From NCBI RefSeq assembly GCF_021130785.1, contig NC_060209.1, positions 21,941,001 through 22,005,000 of the forward strand: a DNA stretch of 64,000 nt, given 5' to 3'. The position numbers and the translations under genes were made by a program. The DNA is from Homalodisca vitripennis. Taxonomy: Eukaryota > Arthropoda > Insecta > Hemiptera > Cicadellidae. The notes beneath the pieces were generated by a model. The model was not told the DNA's origin, made no database searches, and saw nothing but the letters and a program-made list of their open reading frames with translations. Numbering within the stretch: the first letter of the stretch is position 1; each line of letters begins with the position of its first letter. This document shows positions 12,221-23,566 of this stretch, one piece after another.

Positions 12221-13520
12221 AGAGAGAATGAGTAGTGATGTAAAGCCAATTTGTATTTTTTCTAACGCAATACATTTTTCCTACCATTAGTTGTACAAAT
12301 TTGAGCTTGGTGTTTCTCCTCTAATTCTAAAGTTAAAAAATATTTAATGCAAAGTATAATAGCGGCTTGTTCGTATATAAAAATATAATTTTAAATATTG
12401 TATCAGAACCTTCATAATCAGAAACAAAATATCCTTGGATGCTAAATATAATAGCTATTTTACTTAGTAATTTTAAACTCAATTATAATATTACAATGAT
12501 TTTCAATCATTAAAGGTATTTTATATATACAATTTATTCTATTTTACATATTTTTTAGAAGAGTCTAATGTATATCGTTTTCATTTTGCAGATCTTTCCT
12601 TACTTATTTCAATATATTTTACTTGTACTTCCTATTTACTATTTACTATATTGTTAATAAACGTATCTGGTTGTTGTTTACTTGTTGTATTCTAAATTTT
12701 TTGTCACTAAATTGGTCTGGTATGAAGTTTAAACAACACTAAAATAGTTAATTCAATATCATAGCAATAATGAAACGGTTTTTCTCCAAGAAATTATTGT
12801 AGGCATACAGTAGGTATTATATTGAACATCTGTAAATAATTAGTTATTAATAAATCTACTAATGTTAATTATTATTTGATAGTTGACTAACTTTAAATAC
12901 TATAACTTAAGACTTTTTAGTGTAACTATAAGTAACTTTTTTAGCGGCAGCAGTCTATACGTTATGTTCATTTTTTATATTCTAATTAATTTCCGTTAAA
13001 AATATGTAGGCAATTGTTCGTTTTGTTTTGATTTTTTGAAATTATGAGTATTTTTACTCTGTTTGGTGACTCTAAGCGATCGGTTATTTTCTTTAGCATT
13101 TTTACTAGATTAAAGTTTATATTAGACTGTAACCGTACATTAATTTAAAATGTATAATTCTCGGAAAGTAATAGTATTTTTAAACTTTAGTGTTTTGTCC
13201 TGTAAACTATTACTTTCTCCTGGTTGATATATTATTTAATGTCGGTAATAGCAAGCGATTAAATACTACATTTAAACTGATTTTGAAAATTTCATTCCAA
13301 TCAAAATTTGCTATCGTAATAAGAGTTTTTTTAATGTAGTTTTAATCAGCTGTCTAGAAAAACATCACAGCGTTAAGATTAAATGTGAGCTTGCGCACAC
13401 AGAAGAAACAGCGTAGGCATTTTTAAATACGAATGTGAATGTAAAAATAAAATTTTACTATTTATTTACTTATTTATTATTATTATTATATTATCTTACA
13501 AATGTACTCGGATGGTTGGC
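12221..13520. other. AT-rich spacer between LINE ORF1 and ORF2
   Basis: About 1.3 kb of AT-rich sequence with no open frame lies between the two LINE ORFs. Jockey-type elements normally have overlapping or closely spaced ORFs, so this is either an unusual spacer or an insertion of another repeat. No terminal repeats were found that would mark an insertion. Confidence 0.5.
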
Positions 13521-13529
13521 GATGCGGTG

Positions 13530-16500
13530 GACGTTTGGGTTGATGGACGGTGACACACAGACACTTGATGCACTTGACAATTACAGACACATTTATTGCG
13601 AACAATTTGACACACACGATGACATTAAACACTTTTTTGACAATATCGATACGACAGGGACATTTTAAAGATGATTCATTTTAACATACGTAGCTATTAC
13701 AAAAAACATTGACAGTTTATTAATATTTATTGAAAGTTTGTGTATTAAATTTGATATTATTACTCTTACTGAAGCGTGGATTGACAATGAAAAACGTTTA
13801 GTTTCCTTAGAGGGTTATGATATTTACAGTACATCGAGAATTGGAATAGAAATGACGGAGTGGTTATTTATGTGAATACTGAACTACGCGGGGTTGTACA
13901 ACAGATTACTTTGGGAGAGGCGACAGGGACTGCAACTGAACTTTGAAACTGGACGGTCTACCTTACAGTATGCTAGCGGTTGTACCGCAGCCCTTCGATG
14001 AACTGCAAACTTGTTTCTAGATGACTTACAACAGTACTATTCTAAAACTAACGAAAACACAACCTACATTTTTACAGGCGATACCAATATAGATACTTTA
14101 ATATCATGTAACAATACAAACGAGAAAAGACTTATATTTAAATATTCTATGCGGAGCAGGTTTCATAGAATGCATAAATAAACCCACAAGAGTAACAGGA
14201 CAATCTATAACTTGTATTGATCATATTTTTATAAAACACTCTGACTGTACGGCTGTAACTGCAGGCGTTTTAACTACTGACTTGACTGACCACTACGCGG
14301 TGCTGGCCGGGGTGGAGTGTAAACCCCCGCTCCCGTATTAACAGTGACACAGACACTTATCTGGACCCAGACACTACTACAGGAAACTGTTGGGGGAGCA
14401 GTCATGGGACCATGTTCTGCGGCAGGAAGATGTGAACGTTTTGCTGTGACCTATTTATAACAGTCACTCGAAAATCTTAAAAATTTATCACTTTTAAACC
14501 GAAAAAAGTCTAAGTACTCGAAATAAGAAGCTTAAACCATGGATAACTGTAGATTTAATCCAATCAATTAGAAAAACGAGACAAAATTAGTAAAATTTTA
14601 AAAAGACAACCGTTTAATGATACTCTTAAAAATTATTTTAAAACTTTTAGAAACAAATTGGCAAAGATATAAAAAACACAAAAACAGCTTACTATAGAGA
14701 TCAAATTTTAAATTCGTCAAACAATCCAAAACGATTTTGGAAAGTTATTAATGAAATAAGCGGTGGATCAGGATCTAAAAGTACATTCCCTATACGAAAC
14801 TTTCTTCAGGCTTCGGATCAGGGGGGTGGTGACATTAAGACTGTGGCAAACTCATTTAATGTTTTCTTTTCAAACGTAGGTTCATGTCTTGCAAAGGAGT
14901 TGCCGCAGTCGGTCGGCCGCCCCTGGTGGATGATGCCTCATACAAGGCCGGTCATGTCTTCCAGCTGAACCGGTCACCGACAGCCAGGTGGAGAGATACG
15001 TTTGCCGAGATGCGCGGTGTGCTCGGCTCCCGGGTTCGATGGTTTACCTACATCGATTTTAAAAAATAATTTAAAGTACCTTCTTTCACCACTAAAAAAC
15101 ATTTGATTAATCTTAGCATTGCTTCGGGAGTTTTTCCAGAAAAATTGAAAACAGCCAAAGTAATTCCCTTGTATAAATCTAAATGACAAAATCAGATATG
15201 AATAATTACAGACCGATCTCGTTACTTAGTGTGCTTGGTAAATTACTGGAGAAAGTGCGTAAAATATCAGTTTCAGAATTATCTTGAAAAAACATAATCT
15301 TTTGTCGATATCGCAGTTTGGATTTAGGCCAGGTAAAAATACTTCTGACGCACTCTTTGATATTAATAAAATTATAACCGAATATTTAAAGGAAAATTAT
15401 AAATCATTACTTGTTTTTATTGATTTAGCCAAAGCTTTTGATTCCCATAGATAGAAAATTTGTTGTTTAATAAATTGGAATGTATTGGAGTCCGGGGAGT
15501 GACCTTAAATTGGTTTAAAAGTTATTTGAGTGGTCGAAATCTCAAATTGTTAATATTGATAATATTAGTAGTGAACCACTGGAAGTAAAGTACGGCGTGG
15601 TGTTCAAGGAAGTACGCTGGGTCCGTTGTTATTCCTAATCTATATAAATAACTTAGATAAATTGAATATTACGGGAAAGCTTCTCTTGTTCGCTGATGAT
15701 ACGGTTGTAATTTTCAATGGTAAAACTTGGCATGATGTATACGACACCGCTTCTCGAGAATTAAATTTATTATATACATGGTTTTGTGATAATATTTTAT
15801 CGATGAATGTTGGTAAAACTAAATGCTTGCCTATTGCATTACGCACCGCGAGCGAGCCACCTGCTGATTTACGGCTGTTATTGCACTCATGCGGAGACTT
15901 GTATAATACTACCTGCAATTGCCAGCTGATTGAGAGGGTGGACCAGTATAAGTATCTAGGTGTAATAATTGATTCAAATAACTCAGATGGGAGCCTCACA
16001 TTAATTAGTATAAAGTCTAAATTAAGAAAATTTATTTACATATTTTATCAATTAGGCCAAATTCTAAATTATAATGAGATAAAAACAGTTTATTACTCGT
16101 ATGTACAATCAGTTTTACAGTATGGTATTATCGCTTGGGGAGGGGCTTACAGGGACCATATTGGAACCACTAATACGTTATTCAAAAATCTATAATTAAG
16201 GCAGCGCTTAATAAACAAAGGCATTATTCATCAACCTTGTTATTTAGGGAAAATGATATTTTTACAATTAGGCAATTATTTATTAGGAATGTACTGGTCT
16301 ACACCTACTCTCATAAAGATGTCGTCCTCACCCCTATTGCTCACGGTTACCCGACCAGGAACGCTGTGAGTGTGGGGTTGCAGGTCCCTGTCATTAAACT
16401 GTCTATTAACCTTACGAAATGCCTACTACGTCGCCAACACGCTCTACAGACAATTGCCCTCTGTGATAAGGGACCTGCAGGACGAGCCTGTCAGTGGTTT

Positions 16501-16599
16501 CAAGCGGCTGGTTACTGCCTGGCTTCGGATGATCGGCCCAGGATAATGCTGAATTTCTCCTCACCCCCACTTACCGTTACTAATCATTACCGCTTCTAA
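13530..16599 (+). pseudogene. LINE ORF2: endonuclease and reverse transcriptase, decayed
   Basis: The endonuclease (APE type) opens with MIHFNIRS at 13671-13694, then TEAWID near 13770, FTGDTNID near 14074 (catalytic GD.N motif) and a C-terminal TDHYAV near 14288. The reverse transcriptase shows NYRPISLLS near 15203, QFGFRPGKNTSDA near 15313, VFIDLAKAFD at 15415-15443 (first catalytic Asp), VQGSTLGPLLFLIYINNL at about 15602-15655, and LLFADDTVV near 15683 with FADD at 15689-15700 in place of the common YADD. The frame 15626-16195 is the longest intact piece. The C-terminal part includes a h.YPTRNA motif near 16340. The protein nicks target DNA and copies element RNA into it. Many stops and frameshifts make it inactive. 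Confidence 0.85.
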
Positions 16600-16861
16600 A
16601 CACTACAACTATAGTTAACTACTTCCAATCATAACAAACGTCTACGCTACACCTGTTTCTCGAAACTTTATAATTTATTAATTATGTTTTAAAAAATTAA
16701 GATGTTTTATTTAAACGCTTGCTATATTTATTGATAAGTGTTTTATTCAATTTATGGTTAATATAGTAGTTTATTTTTCTTGTACAAACATAAGTCGTTA
16801 CTTTAATTCTATTCTTTACTCTTTTTTTTCCTTTTTTTAATTTTAATATTTGTATATGCAA

Positions 16862-16935
16862 ATATGTATGTGTATGTATGTATATATATTTGTGTATATG
16901 TGTGTATATATGTGTGTGTATATATGTATGTGTCT
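16862..16935. repeat. TGTA/TATG microsatellite in LINE 3' UTR
   Basis: Alternating TGTATG, TATATA and TGTGTG steps. The open frames over it on both strands (YVCIYICVY-like and YIHTHIYTH-like) are microsatellite translations. Confidence 0.85.
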
Positions 16936-17113
16936 GTAATGTCAAGATGCTTTTATTATTTCATTTTATATACAGTATTTGTTTTTTTATCATTTTTTTT
17001 TTGTACACGTCTAGATTGGGCTGGGCAGCACGCACAGACACGTTCTATGTGCTGTCTATTTTCATACTTATATGTGTACAAACTTATTGTTGAATTTGGA
17101 AAATAAACTTATA

Positions 17114-17142
17114 TTTGATTTGATTTGATTTGATTTGATTTG
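17114..17142. repeat. (TTTGA)n tail
   Basis: Five to six copies of TTTGA directly after the AAATAAAC signal. Short tandem tails of this kind replace poly(A) at the 3' end of many Jockey/CR1-group LINEs. Confidence 0.85.
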
Positions 17143-18655
17143 TGTTTAATATATACAATAGCAATAATGTAAAGAGCATTAACAAAAAAGTTGGGCTGGC
17201 TATACACTTTCATGCTTTTTGTGCGATTTTAAGCTAAAAATAAAAAAAAACAATTTCTTTTGAATTTTTTTAAAATAGAGTTTAACTCAATATTCGCATT
17301 AAGCCAACCCTTCCCACTATACCTATATTGTGTGTAGAAAACTCAATTATTGGATATGTTGAACATGCACATAAGCACAGACGTGATCAAGTTATAGGTC
17401 TCAGTTTTAAAATGACTGTCCAAGGAAGGACTCGTCCCTAAGATGAAGGACTCAGATTATTGTTTCTTACAGCAGAGTTTCCTTAAGGGAAGCAAAGTTT
17501 GAATTTGACAAATTTCATCCCCCCGCAGAGTATATCTGCGAAAATTCTATGAAGGCCTATTTTTAGACTATAATGCAGCTAAGCCGCAGAACTAAACATT
17601 TGTACTTAGTTTGCGATCATATCGAATTATGATCAGTGTCAATCATATTGGTGGAATTTAAATACGTACGTAAAACAATACATAAGAGTTATTCGGAAAC
17701 ATTAAAGATAAAAACAATATAAAACAGAGCTTAACGAGTTAAGTTTGACACAAGAACAAACATTGTTGTGTTGTTGAACAAGCGACCGTGAGTTTGCATA
17801 CAGTAATGACCATAAGCTACCATATGCAACTTTAACACTAAACGGTGCGGCACCGAGTACGAGTCGCCTGCCGCAATAAACTTGATGTACAGCTACAACC
17901 GTACGTCCGCGATAAAGTACGTTTATGTACCGCAGAATTGTGCTGATGGTTACACAACACGTGCTGCCTCAATCGAAAAACTACGATTTACTTGAATCCT
18001 CAACATTTTCAACATAACGATCTACAAATTGATCTGATTTTTGGAATCTTAGAAGTTATTTATTCTTGAATCAAGGAATACAAGTTTATATCACAGAAAG
18101 TATTGATAAACTTTTATAAAATGAAGGAGTATTTTCAAATAAAAAGTACTAGATGCAAATGGACTTATTAGAATAAAATTAAGTATCCCTATTTTTACAG
18201 CACGTATTTATTTATACCTTGTATAATAAATTCAACACATCAATATACATATGATTCTCTTGTTTAACGGAACCTACAAATAAACTAAATTGCTGTAGAA
18301 TTGAATGCTGATATAAATTCAAAGACAAGTTTTTTACTTTCTTTGCGCGTGTGATAAAGTGACCTTCTTCAAATAATAAAAATAAATAAAAGTAATCTGT
18401 ATTACAAAAGAAAAAAGTCTATGCATTACACGATTAAGCAATTATTTTCTGTACTTTTTGTTTAACAATTAATTGTTCGTAATAATCAGTTTATATACCA
18501 TAGAATGACATCGAATGTATTCTGAGAAACGATTTTCATTCTTGGAAGTCAACATAGTTATTTTTAGTTTTAAGAGTTCTTAAAACTGTTTTATATAAGA
18601 ACTTTTTAAAATTATGTAATATAGATATTTTGTAATATACATATATGTATTCTTA
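17143..18655. other. AT-rich spacer, nothing recognised
   Basis: No coding or repeat border. A small GC-richer stretch at 17840-17970 (ACGGTGCGGCACCGAGTACG...) has no open frame. Confidence 0.4.
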
Positions 18656-18659
18656 TTCA

Positions 18660-18935
18660 TAAAATAAATTAAATTAACGAAATAATGCTCGTAAACCTTA
18701 CTTATTCTGGTTGGTGTGTATTTATAGCAATGCAGGTAAATAGTATACTTTTTCGTAATAAATAAAACGAAATAAATTCTGCACGTAAATCCTATTTATT
18801 CTTTTTAGTCTGTATTTATATCAAAGAATGTAAATAGTTTTTATTTTCATAATAATAAATCAAACTAAAGAAATACTGTTCGTAAACCCTATTTGTTCTG
18901 GTTAGTGTATCTTGTAACACTTCAGGTATAATTAA
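18660..18935. repeat. tandem repeat, about 94-bp unit, three diverged copies
   Basis: Units start near 18663, 18757 and 18851. Each contains AATAAAT...ACGAAATA, then (C/T)GTAAA(C/T)CCTA(T/C)TTATTCT, and the first two also TGTATTTATA followed by AGGTAAATAGT-like sequence. The third unit decays after GGTTAGTGTA. Confidence 0.8.
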
Positions 18936-20120
18936 ATTGTGTTCCTGTATACTTGTATGTGGCTGTACATTTCCTCTCGGAAGGAGAAGGCCATGTGTTT
19001 TTACCTCAGTGGAGACGAGTTAGTTATTTACCGCACATGAGTTACACTGGCACACGAGACCTATAAACACGTTGCCAAGTACTGTAATTTTTGTAATGAA
19101 CGACTTTCTCGTCGGCTCTTCTAGCAAACCTAGTACGTATTAGGTAAAATATTACCGCTCTCCTCACTCTGAAAAACTTAGTGAAATATACGAAAATTAT
19201 AAGAATTCAAGTTAGAGATAAATATGTGATTTTTAACAGCGATATAATGATTATAATTTATACGCTCACTGAAATTGAACATAGAAAACTTTAATACGTA
19301 AAAATATTTAGCAATAAATTAAAGAAAACCTAAAGATGTTTTTACTTTGAAATTCATTAAATTATTGTATCATAATTATTACATATTATAACTCTTTTAT
19401 AATTGGAACTAAAATTCACTGGAATAGTACTAGAAAGGTAATACAATTTATTTATATAACTTAAATTTCCAAGAAGAATATTTAAGCATAAATATTTGCA
19501 TTAAAAATTGTACTAAAATAAGTTTACCAGTAATTGAAAACATGTAGGTATACACTACTCACAATAATAGTTACATAAATATGCTCAGCTTCAAGATAAT
19601 AAAACACGAAATTCCAATTAGTATATACTTCTAACATTGCAAGAGTATATTTACTATGAATAATAATTTTAATGGAATAACAATATAATTTATTGCTTAA
19701 GAATATTTTACATTTGAATCCTTTTATTTTAATTTAATATTATTAATTAACAGTTTCAAATAAAGTTAACGTGATCGAAATCACCACCGCCAAGAGAAAG
19801 AGATTATTCATAACTAAATTAAATTTATCGTTTATCTAAAGTTTATAACTTGTACAGACAACCCACCAAGTTAAATACCTACAAACTATGCTGTACGGTA
19901 GGAAGTGTTCAGGAATTTAATTAGACCATAGCGGGGACTTGAATGATTCTAATTGACTGAGGACAAATGTCCGGGGGACAAACTGGCAGCAGGGAGCGTA
20001 CAAGAGGTTTCTTACTGCACCTTCACACCTTAATGCCTTAATGTTCAGTTTCAGTTAAATCCAGGACATCCCTTATCCTGCATGACTTAATTTCTTCTAC
20101 TGTAACCAATTAATTATTGA
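18936..20120. other. AT-rich spacer upstream of the triplicated leader
   Basis: Nothing coding. A moderately GC-rich segment at 19915-20090 immediately precedes the first leader copy and could hold 5' UTR or intron sequence of the GABA-B-like gene, but no promoter motif is clear. Confidence 0.35.
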
Positions 20121-20292
20121 TAATTATTAAAATATTTCAGGCAGTGGCAATGAGATGGTAGACCTGCCTCGCCTGGTTATGCCGAGATTCCAGTTGGTGA
20201 CAGTTCTTCTTCTTCTTCTCCTCACCAGAAATTTGTTGGCTTTCCGCCCCTACACCTTGAGCTTGCCAGACCATCTCTCCCCATCACGCTGA
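20121..20292 (+). pseudogene. leader/signal-peptide segment, tandem copy 1
   Basis: A candidate acceptor (AAAATATTTCAG, AG at 20139-20140) is followed by a short leader and ATG at 20179. The frame runs 37 codons to TGA at 20290-20292: MPRFQLVTVLLLLLLTRNLL, then a short Ser/Pro-containing tail. It looks like a signal peptide with an N-terminal Arg and a run of six Leu. Beyond the hydrophobic core it diverges from copy 3 and stops, so on its own it cannot lead into the receptor exon. It is homologous to the segments at 20325-20445 and 20450-20600, and is either a dead duplicate or an alternative first exon. Confidence 0.65.
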
Positions 20293-20324
20293 CCCTACAG
20301 CCTACCATATTGACAGGTTATAGG

Positions 20325-20445
20325 TACAACTGTTGGAGGTGATAACAATGAGAGGGTAGACCTGCCTCGTCTGGTTATGCCGAGACTCCATTTGGCGTCA
20401 ACTCTTCTTCTTCTTCTCATCCTGTTCCCTATAATTAATTACTGA
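20325..20445 (+). pseudogene. leader/signal-peptide segment, tandem copy 2
   Basis: ATG at 20377 opens 22 codons, MPRLHLASTLLLLLILFPII plus two residues, to TGA at 20443-20445. The first 14 residues equal copy 3 except Leu for Phe at position 4. The sequence aligned to the acceptor is changed from TTTCAG to TTGGAG, so the pyrimidine tract is spoiled although AG is kept. The copy stops right after the hydrophobic core, where it enters the AT-rich sequence that precedes copy 3. Confidence 0.65.
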
Positions 20446-20503
20446 TACCTGTAAAACTGTTTCAGGCGGTGGAAATGAGAGGGTAGACCTGCCTCGTGTG
20501 GTT

Positions 20504-21062
20504 ATGCCGAGATTCCATTTGGCGTCAACTCTTCTTCTTCTTCTCCTCTCCAGTATCGTGTCAGCCTCCCACCCCCTCGCCCTCGAGCTCGCCCTGCCCT
20601 CCCTCCCCACCAGGCGGACCCTTCAACACACCTATGACGGACGGAAACCGAAGCAATACTTACGCCAAAACTTATTTATCGAAATATATTTTTTATAATG
20701 ACGATAGTGAGAGAAACAGTGGTATAGAAATGATTAGTGATAGTGTAGATACATTCTGTGGCAACTGTTCCTTCAAGAGGACCACCTTTCCTGTGCTCCC
20801 TCCTCGAAAGTATGGGCTGGACATGGCCCCATGGGGATGGCAAAGTGACGGGGCGCTCCCGTTCTACCGCGTGCGCAGTGACATCCAGAGGTCCCCAGAT
20901 AAAGCGATTACCATCCTCGGACTGTTCGAACTGTCGACCGCGGCGGGGGAGAGGGCGGAGGGTCGCAGTGAACTGGCAGCAGCTCTTATGGCCATCAAAC
21001 ACGTAAACCAGAGGAGACTCCTGGGAGACTACCAGCTTCGCATACTTACCAATGATACTAAG
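20504..21062 (+). CDS. N-terminal exon of a GABA-B-like class C G-protein-coupled receptor
   Basis: From 20634 (in-frame ATG; open from about 20496) the frame encodes NGNCSFKRTTF-like N-terminal sequence and then ITILGLFELSTAAGERAEGR, SELAAALMAIKHVNQRRLL and a closing LTNDTK at the donor AAG|GTAAGA (exon end 21062, phase 0). This is the start of the periplasmic-binding-protein-like ligand domain of metabotropic GABA-B receptors, most like the insect type 3 subunit. Such receptors sit in the plasma membrane and signal through Gi/o. A signal peptide (MPRFHLASTLLLLLLSSIVS) starts at ATG 20504 but in a different frame: one extra base, or two missing, between about 20560 and 20690 would join them. 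Alternatively the run CTTCTTCTTCTCCTCTCCAG ending at 20553 is a splice acceptor and the exon starts at 20554 in the receptor frame. No later receptor exons were found, so the gene probably runs past the window or has been broken. Confidence 0.7.
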
Positions 21063-21331
21063 GTAAGACCATCTTACAATTTAACCGTATAAGAAACTAA
21101 ACTGAAAAACACTAATTAGTATAACTACAATAATATAAGGTAATTTTTTTAAGAAATACAAAAAATTGAAAATTTCTGAAATCTGAAATACAATTTCTCT
21201 TTGGACTACTATTCAATTTCATTTTCAAAATGACTAGGTTTCTACCTTCTGCGGAACGATCCAAATCTCCGTCCAGTTGTGCAGCTGTATACGTCACTGA
21301 ATATTATTTATCAACTCTCTTAGCTTCTATA
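21063..21331 (+). other. start of the intron after the receptor exon
   Basis: Begins with the consensus donor GTAAGA. AT-rich, with no coding signal before the foldback element at 21332. Confidence 0.5.
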
Positions 21332-21770
21332 CAGAGTGTTCCTTTGAAAACATCAAACTCGTTCAATAAAAGACTTATAGCCCAAGTAACAAAATTGTGT
21401 AAACGTGAGTGTATAGTACTAGTTGAGGGAACAACAACATTATTATTTGCAAAATGGGGGTGCTCACTCCCATGCCCCCCTACAACAAATTGATGCTCCT
21501 AAAAATGCTGTATTTTTGTAAAAAACTGAAATTGGCCAATCCGTTTGGTATCAGCAGCAAATAATGTAATTTCTTACAATTTGAGGTGTCACAAGGTATT
21601 AGTTGCCATTTCAAAATTTTTTCTTTGGATACGGGGGGGCATGGAGTTGAGCACCACCATTATGAAAATATTGTTTTATTTCCCCAATTAGTACTATATA
21701 CACTCCCGTTTACAAATTTTAATACTTGGGTCTTTTAATTTGAGTTGGAAGTTTTCAAATGAACACCCTG
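21332..21770. mobile_element. foldback MITE, 439 bp, TA target duplication
   Basis: Left end TA|CAGAGTGTTCCTTTGAAAAC and right end, read on the - strand, TA|CAGGGTGTTCATTTGAAAAC. The two arms stay complementary for most of the element, including GTAAACG(T/G)GAGTGTAT, a GGTGCTCA motif and a C-rich CCATGCCCCCC core. TA lies on both sides (21330-21331 and 21771-21772). The element has no coding sequence. The tip and TA duplication suggest a non-autonomous member of a Tc1/mariner-like or other TA-inserting group. It lies just inside the intron after the receptor exon. Confidence 0.88.
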
Positions 21771-21772
21771 TA

Positions 21773-23470
21773 TAAATATTTCTTTAGGTTTTACAAGTTT
21801 ATTTTATAACTTATCGGAAAATCTCAATTGGCGCTAAGAAATCCTGTTTAATCTTTAAAGAAAGCGACACACAATGTGAAAACCGAATCGTAATTATTTC
21901 CGAAACCAAAAACTCTGCTACCTTGCTGTAATAAGACCGGTGCTCTTCCAACAGAATCGTAGTTGGAGCTTCATTAAACGAGCAATTCTTGGAAATATAG
22001 CGAGGAGGGGTGAGAGTATAACGAACCCAAATACCTCGTAATTGCCAGTAGTGGACATTCTTCATGAACCTCTTATTCGGCTTTATGGCGCGAGATGTTG
22101 TAACCTTCAACAAAACTCCAGATAAACGTACAACCATTAACAGTAATTTGTGTGTAAATTTATAGCTTCTCCATGATAAAGTGATAGAGTGATTGAGTAA
22201 TTATAAGAATATACGTTTCTTAGTGTCCAAAACCGAAATAGTAATAGGTGTTTTATGAGTTGCATTCACAAAACTGTGATTTCAGGTGAGCTTTATTTTT
22301 TGTCTGCTCCCTATCAAGAGGCAGAACTGAAGTTCTTTTGATTTAGTCATCTTCTGGACAACATAAAACTGCTAAAAAGGATATTGAGTTTTACGGCATC
22401 AGCCACTTTAATATAAAAGTAGTAGCTGTCGTACAGGTAGTCAATTAGCAGCTTTTTATATCAAACAGCTGTTCTTACTCCAGTCTAGTAAATTAGAAAG
22501 TAGCCAACTTGGAATTTCATTACACTGGAAAATCACATAGTTCAAAATAGAATTTATAACTCATTTTAGTGTCAAAATACGATTTCCTGGTTAAATTTAG
22601 TCTGTGTCATGCAACAAAACCCTCTTATCAAACTATGAACATATGCTATTCTGTAAAATTCTGAGGAAGATGTTTTAGATTGATTACCTAATGCATGAGG
22701 GCCCCAAGGGACAGCTCGTCTACTCAGGATTTGGTGTTCTATAAGCCTCATCTTAAGCTTAGCACTTCATCGGCTTAAATAGGCAAACACTATCATACGA
22801 GAGTATTAAACTGATGGTTTAAAAACTTTCTCTTCATACAATCACACTAATTATTATATATTTATTAATTGTGGAACTTTTTGGTATAACCAGATTTTTA
22901 AGTTAGTGTCAAAGAAATACTCATTACTTTATACACATATAACGATTTTAATAATTATTTACAGTAAAATAATGAAACACAGAAAATAGAGAAACACGGC
23001 TCTTTCACAAATGTTCCCTGTTTCGACCTTTCTGAATCCCTTCAGGAAGGCGTCGGTCACATATTTCGTTGAACCATCCTAGAATAAGTTTAAATATACA
23101 TGCACAGTTACCAGAAACATACGCAATAAAAGTTTAAGTTTGACTCTTTGAATTAAATGCAACATTTTAGAACAAATTTTATTGTTCCCATTGCAAGTAT
23201 CTGTTCCTTTCTAAGCTGTTAAACTTTCAAGAGCAAGACAGCCGTCGTAATAGAAAGTCTTGGTATACTAATTCGTTCGAAACCTTTGATCAAGACTCAA
23301 ATTCCCAAGGTTTACTTGGGTACGGACTTGGGTAAACGTTAAGTTCAGATTTCCCCAATTAGTTACTCACGAATTAAACTTAAGAGAAAACCACCAACTT
23401 ACGTTTATTTGATCACTTCCCACACCACTTTACAAGTTAGCAGGGTTCCTTGTTTGAGGCCATATAACTG
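21773..23470. other. AT-rich spacer or intron
   Basis: A 108-codon - strand frame at 21811-22137 has no recognised motif, no splice context and no support from composition; it may be a dispersed-repeat frame. A C/T-rich stretch near 23015-23070 (TTTCGACCTTTCTGAATCCC) looks like part of an old repeat. Confidence 0.35.
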
Positions 23471-23472
23471 GT

Positions 23473-23473
23473 G

Positions 23474-23564
<91 letters not shown>
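23473..23564. repeat. (TA)n(TG)n microsatellite
   Basis: About 19 bases of TA repeats followed by more than 70 bases of pure GT/TG. The CVCVCV and HTHTHT frames over it are not proteins. Confidence 0.97.

Positions 23565-23566
<2 letters not shown>

Larger units (their letters stand above)
11080..17142 (+). mobile_element. nearly full-length, decayed Jockey/CR1-like LINE
   Basis: A GC-richer 5' UTR (about 11080-11260, starting near the ATCTAGATGTCGGCCAGC stretch) is followed by ORF1 with a zinc-finger/coiled-coil layout, a spacer of about 1.3 kb, ORF2 with endonuclease and reverse transcriptase, a 3' UTR with TGTA-rich microsatellite (16862-16935), an AATAAA-type signal near 17101 and a terminal (TTTGA)n tail at 17114-17142. 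Frameshifts and stops in both ORFs show that it is inactive. Target-site duplications could not be fixed by eye. Domain order and the pentanucleotide tail support a Jockey/CR1 superclass element rather than RTE or R1. Confidence 0.85.

Noticed and set aside
13435..13668. 77-codon frame as a separate small membrane-like protein
   Set aside because: The second half (LDNYRHIYCEQFDTHDDIKH) leads directly into the HFNIRS start of the LINE endonuclease, so it is the ORF2 N-terminus; the hydrophobic first half is AT-rich spacer.
21811..22137. 108-codon - strand frame
   Set aside because: No motif, no splice sites and nothing pairing it with other exons; kept only as a note in the spacer entry.
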